A stretch of DNA of 64,000 nt from Ancylomarina sp. DW003 (GTDB lineage Bacteria > Bacteroidota > Bacteroidia > Bacteroidales > Marinifilaceae), in assembly GCF_029029505.1 (NCBI RefSeq), contig NZ_JAKJSD010000006.1:62001-126000 (forward strand), in the 5' to 3' direction. This document shows, piece after piece, positions 62,163 to 64,000 of the stretch; position 1 is the first letter of the stretch; every line of letters starts with the position of its first letter. Below the pieces are notes generated by a model that was not told the origin of the DNA, ran no database searches, and saw nothing but the letters and a program-made list of their open reading frames with translations. The position numbers and the translations under genes are program-made.

Positions 62163-64000
62163 TTGAAACATTTTCTGATCTTTTGCTTATTTTTATTTCT
62201 GGGCATACCTAGTTTTGCTCAAAAATCAAGCAATATCAGAACTCGTGACATAGATATTACGAAAGATACGATACAACTTGATTCCCTTCTGATTCTACCA
62301 AGCACATTTAAACTGTGGGTAAAGAGTGAGCAGTTGGATAGCAGTTATTATCAACTAAATTTGGTGAAAGGTCTTTTCATTCCAAACAAAAAACTAAAAG
62401 CTAAGGGATCTACAGCTAAGGTGGCTTACCGAATCTTTGATTATAAAGTGAATCAAGTTCATTACAAGCACCACCCAAGGGAGATTAATCAAATTGATGT
62501 CTTTCAGAATAAACGATACTCTCTTGCAAAACAATCTCGTTCGAATAAAGATCAGTTCAGTTCTCAACTCAATAAGCAAGGAAGTTATACGCGTGGCTTA
62601 TCACTGGGAAACAACCAGGATGTGGTTAGTAATTCAAATCTTAACCTGCAACTATCAGGTAAACTAAGCAGGGATGTTAATATTTTGGCAGCAATTACCG
62701 ATGACAATATTCCTATTCAACCTGATGGCAACACGCAACAAATTCAGGATTTCGATCGCATATTCATCAAAGTATTTAACCAAAAACACGAATTAACATT
62801 AGGTGATTATCAAATTGAAAACTCAGAAAATTCTCACTTTCTAAGGTTTCGAAAAAAGGTACAAGGCGGCCAATACCAAGGCTTAGTATCAAAGGGTGAC
62901 AAAACAAAAGTTGAAACACAGGTAAGTGCTTCCATAGCCAAGGGGAAATTCAATAGAATGGATATTCAAGGGGCTGAAGGTAACCAGGGGCCTTACCGAT
63001 TGTTTGGAGCCAATAACGAAACCTACATAATTATATTGGCAGGATCGGAAAAAATTTATTTGGATGGTCAACTTTTAGTTAGAGGTGAAAATCATGATTA
63101 TAACATTAATTACAACACTGCTGAACTTAGCTTTAACACCAATCGGCCTATAAATCGGAATTCACGAATTATAGTCGAATTCGAATATTCAGAAGAGAAT
63201 TATTCCCGATATTTAATTTATAACAGCACAGAGATAAAAGGGAAAAAAGCCAAATTTCAATTCAATTTCTATAACGAGCAGGACAATAAGAACAGTAGCA
63301 CAAGCCAAAATCTAAACGATGAACAAAAGCTTTTACTAAGTGAACTTGGAGATAACTTACAGGGTGCTTTAACACCACAAGTTCAAACTGTAGAATTTAC
63401 CAACGATCTTGTACTGTACAAGAAAATTGTTCAAGAAATTGACGGAAAAAATTACGACACATACGTTTACTCTACAGAACCAGAAGAAGCTATTTACAAG
63501 GTTCGCTTTTCATATCTTGGCGACAAAAAGGGTAACTACCATCAAATTGAATCATCAGCCAACGGGAGAGTATACGAATGGGTAGCACCAGTCAATTCTA
63601 TTCCTCAGGGCGATTTTTCTATTAACTCCCAACTTGTAGCGCCCGAAAAACATCAAATGATAACAATTGGAGGTCAACTGGAACATTCCGAGAATGCCAA
63701 TAGCCAATTTGAGTTTGCTCTTAGCAATAAAGATTTAAATACTTTTTCTTCTCAAGGAGATAATGACAACCAAGCAATGGCTCTTAAGCTTGAGAGTAAT
63801 AAAAAATTCACTTTTAAAGACTCTATTAATTCTTTAAATACATATTTAAAATACGCCTTTATCGCCAAAAATTTTAAAGAAATTGAGACGTTTAGGTCTC
63901 CCGAATTCAATAGGGACTGGAATATCGAAAATGATCAATTGAAACAAGAAGAGCATTTTATCCGGATAAATAACACCTATAAAAATAAGACAAGTCAAGT
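62163..64000 (+). CDS. Large secreted protein, probable outer-membrane beta-barrel (3' truncated by window)
   Basis: Open to the window edge (at least 612 codons). The start is TTG at 62163; the frame has a stop at 62127-62129 and no ATG in between, and TTG gives a good signal peptide (KHFLIFCLFLFLGIPSFAQ). The mature part is rich in alternating beta-strand pattern (LNLQLSGKLSRDVNILAAI, FIKVFNQKHELTLGDYQIE, YRLFGANNETYIIILAGSEK). The block GAEGNQGPYRLFGAN followed by a hydrophobic strand is found in large uncharacterised Bacteroidota surface proteins. Function unknown. Divergent from waaA (211 bp). Confidence 0.65.
   Translation, partial: MKHFLIFCLFLFLGIPSFAQKSSNIRTRDIDITKDTIQLDSLLILPSTFKLWVKSEQLDSSYYQLNLVKGLFIPNKKLKAKGSTAKVAYRIFDYKVNQVHYKHHPREINQIDVFQNKRYSLAKQSRSNKDQFSSQLNKQGSYTRGLSLGNNQDVVSNSNLNLQLSGKLSRDVNILAAITDDNIPIQPDGNTQQIQDFDRIFIKVFNQKHELTLGDYQIENSENSHFLRFRKKVQGGQYQGLVSKGDKTKVETQVSASIAKGKFNRMDIQGAEGNQGPYRLFGANNETYIIILAGSEKIYLDGQLLVRGENHDYNINYNTAELSFNTNRPINRNSRIIVEFEYSEENYSRYLIYNSTEIKGKKAKFQFNFYNEQDNKNSSTSQNLNDEQKLLLSELGDNLQGALTPQVQTVEFTNDLVLYKKIVQEIDGKNYDTYVYSTEPEEAIYKVRFSYLGDKKGNYHQIESSANGRVYEWVAPVNSIPQGDFSINSQLVAPEKHQMITIGGQLEHSENANSQFEFALSNKDLNTFSSQGDNDNQAMALKLESNKKFTFKDSINSLNTYLKYAFIAKNFKEIETFRSPEFNRDWNIENDQLKQEEHFIRINNTYKNKTSQ

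Noticed and set aside
1-64000. CRISPR array, rRNA, IS element or prophage genes
   Set aside because: No regularly spaced repeat, rRNA segment, transposase or phage structural gene was seen on either strand.

Overview
The window is AT-rich and almost fully coding. It looks like chromosome from a Bacteroidota bacterium, most likely a Marinilabiliales/Marinifilaceae-type marine or sediment facultative anaerobe; that placement is inference from gene content. Supporting signs are TAnnTTTG promoter -7 boxes, few Shine-Dalgarno sites, a DUF4249/TonB-receptor module, an S46 dipeptidyl-peptidase, many lipoproteins, AdoCbl-dependent ribonucleotide reductase and periplasmic nitrate reductase. I saw no transposase, prophage, CRISPR array or rRNA.

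Layout. 0-2 kb: an OsmC protein, an SDR epimerase and a frameshifted DM13 lipoprotein. 2.4-11.2 kb: a periplasmic nitrate reductase operon (napA-G-H-B-D) preceded by an NrfC-like Fe-S lipoprotein, an NrfD-like membrane protein and a membrane-anchored cytochrome c; no NapC is present. 11.3-13.7 kb: the glycyl radical enzyme YjjI and its activase YjjW. 13.8-24 kb: housekeeping and orphan genes (RNases HI and HII, DPP7-type peptidase, a CotH-like/DUF4956/phosphatase cluster, CLC channel, HutD). 24.2-31 kb: an outer-membrane module (DUF4249 lipoprotein, unknown protein, TonB-dependent receptor, MG2/plug-like protein).

31-47 kb: the most unusual locus. An ABC ATPase, an ABC permease fused to a degenerate M1 peptidase and a golvesin-like domain, TolC, a membrane fusion protein, an RND pump, a second RND pump fused to an ABC ATPase, and another ABC permease lie in one direction. 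In the 1574-residue RND-ABC protein the first strand of the ATPase appears to be separated from its Walker A by about 200 residues of mainly membrane sequence.

47-51 kb: a rhodanese, a small lipoprotein, and a BlaI/BlaR1-type pair. The pair is preceded by three 17-bp dyads at exact 21-bp steps across the promoter, and the BlaR1-like protease ends in two ExbD/TolR-like repeats. 51-55 kb: a cupin behind a Crp/Fnr-like palindrome, an MltF-type lytic transglycosylase, a gene remnant, two orphan genes and tRNA-Cys. 55-64 kb: folB, glnS, nrdJ, waaA and the 5' part of a large secreted protein. Non-coding stretches at 46.0, 51.6 and 57.5 kb hold short dispersed repeats.
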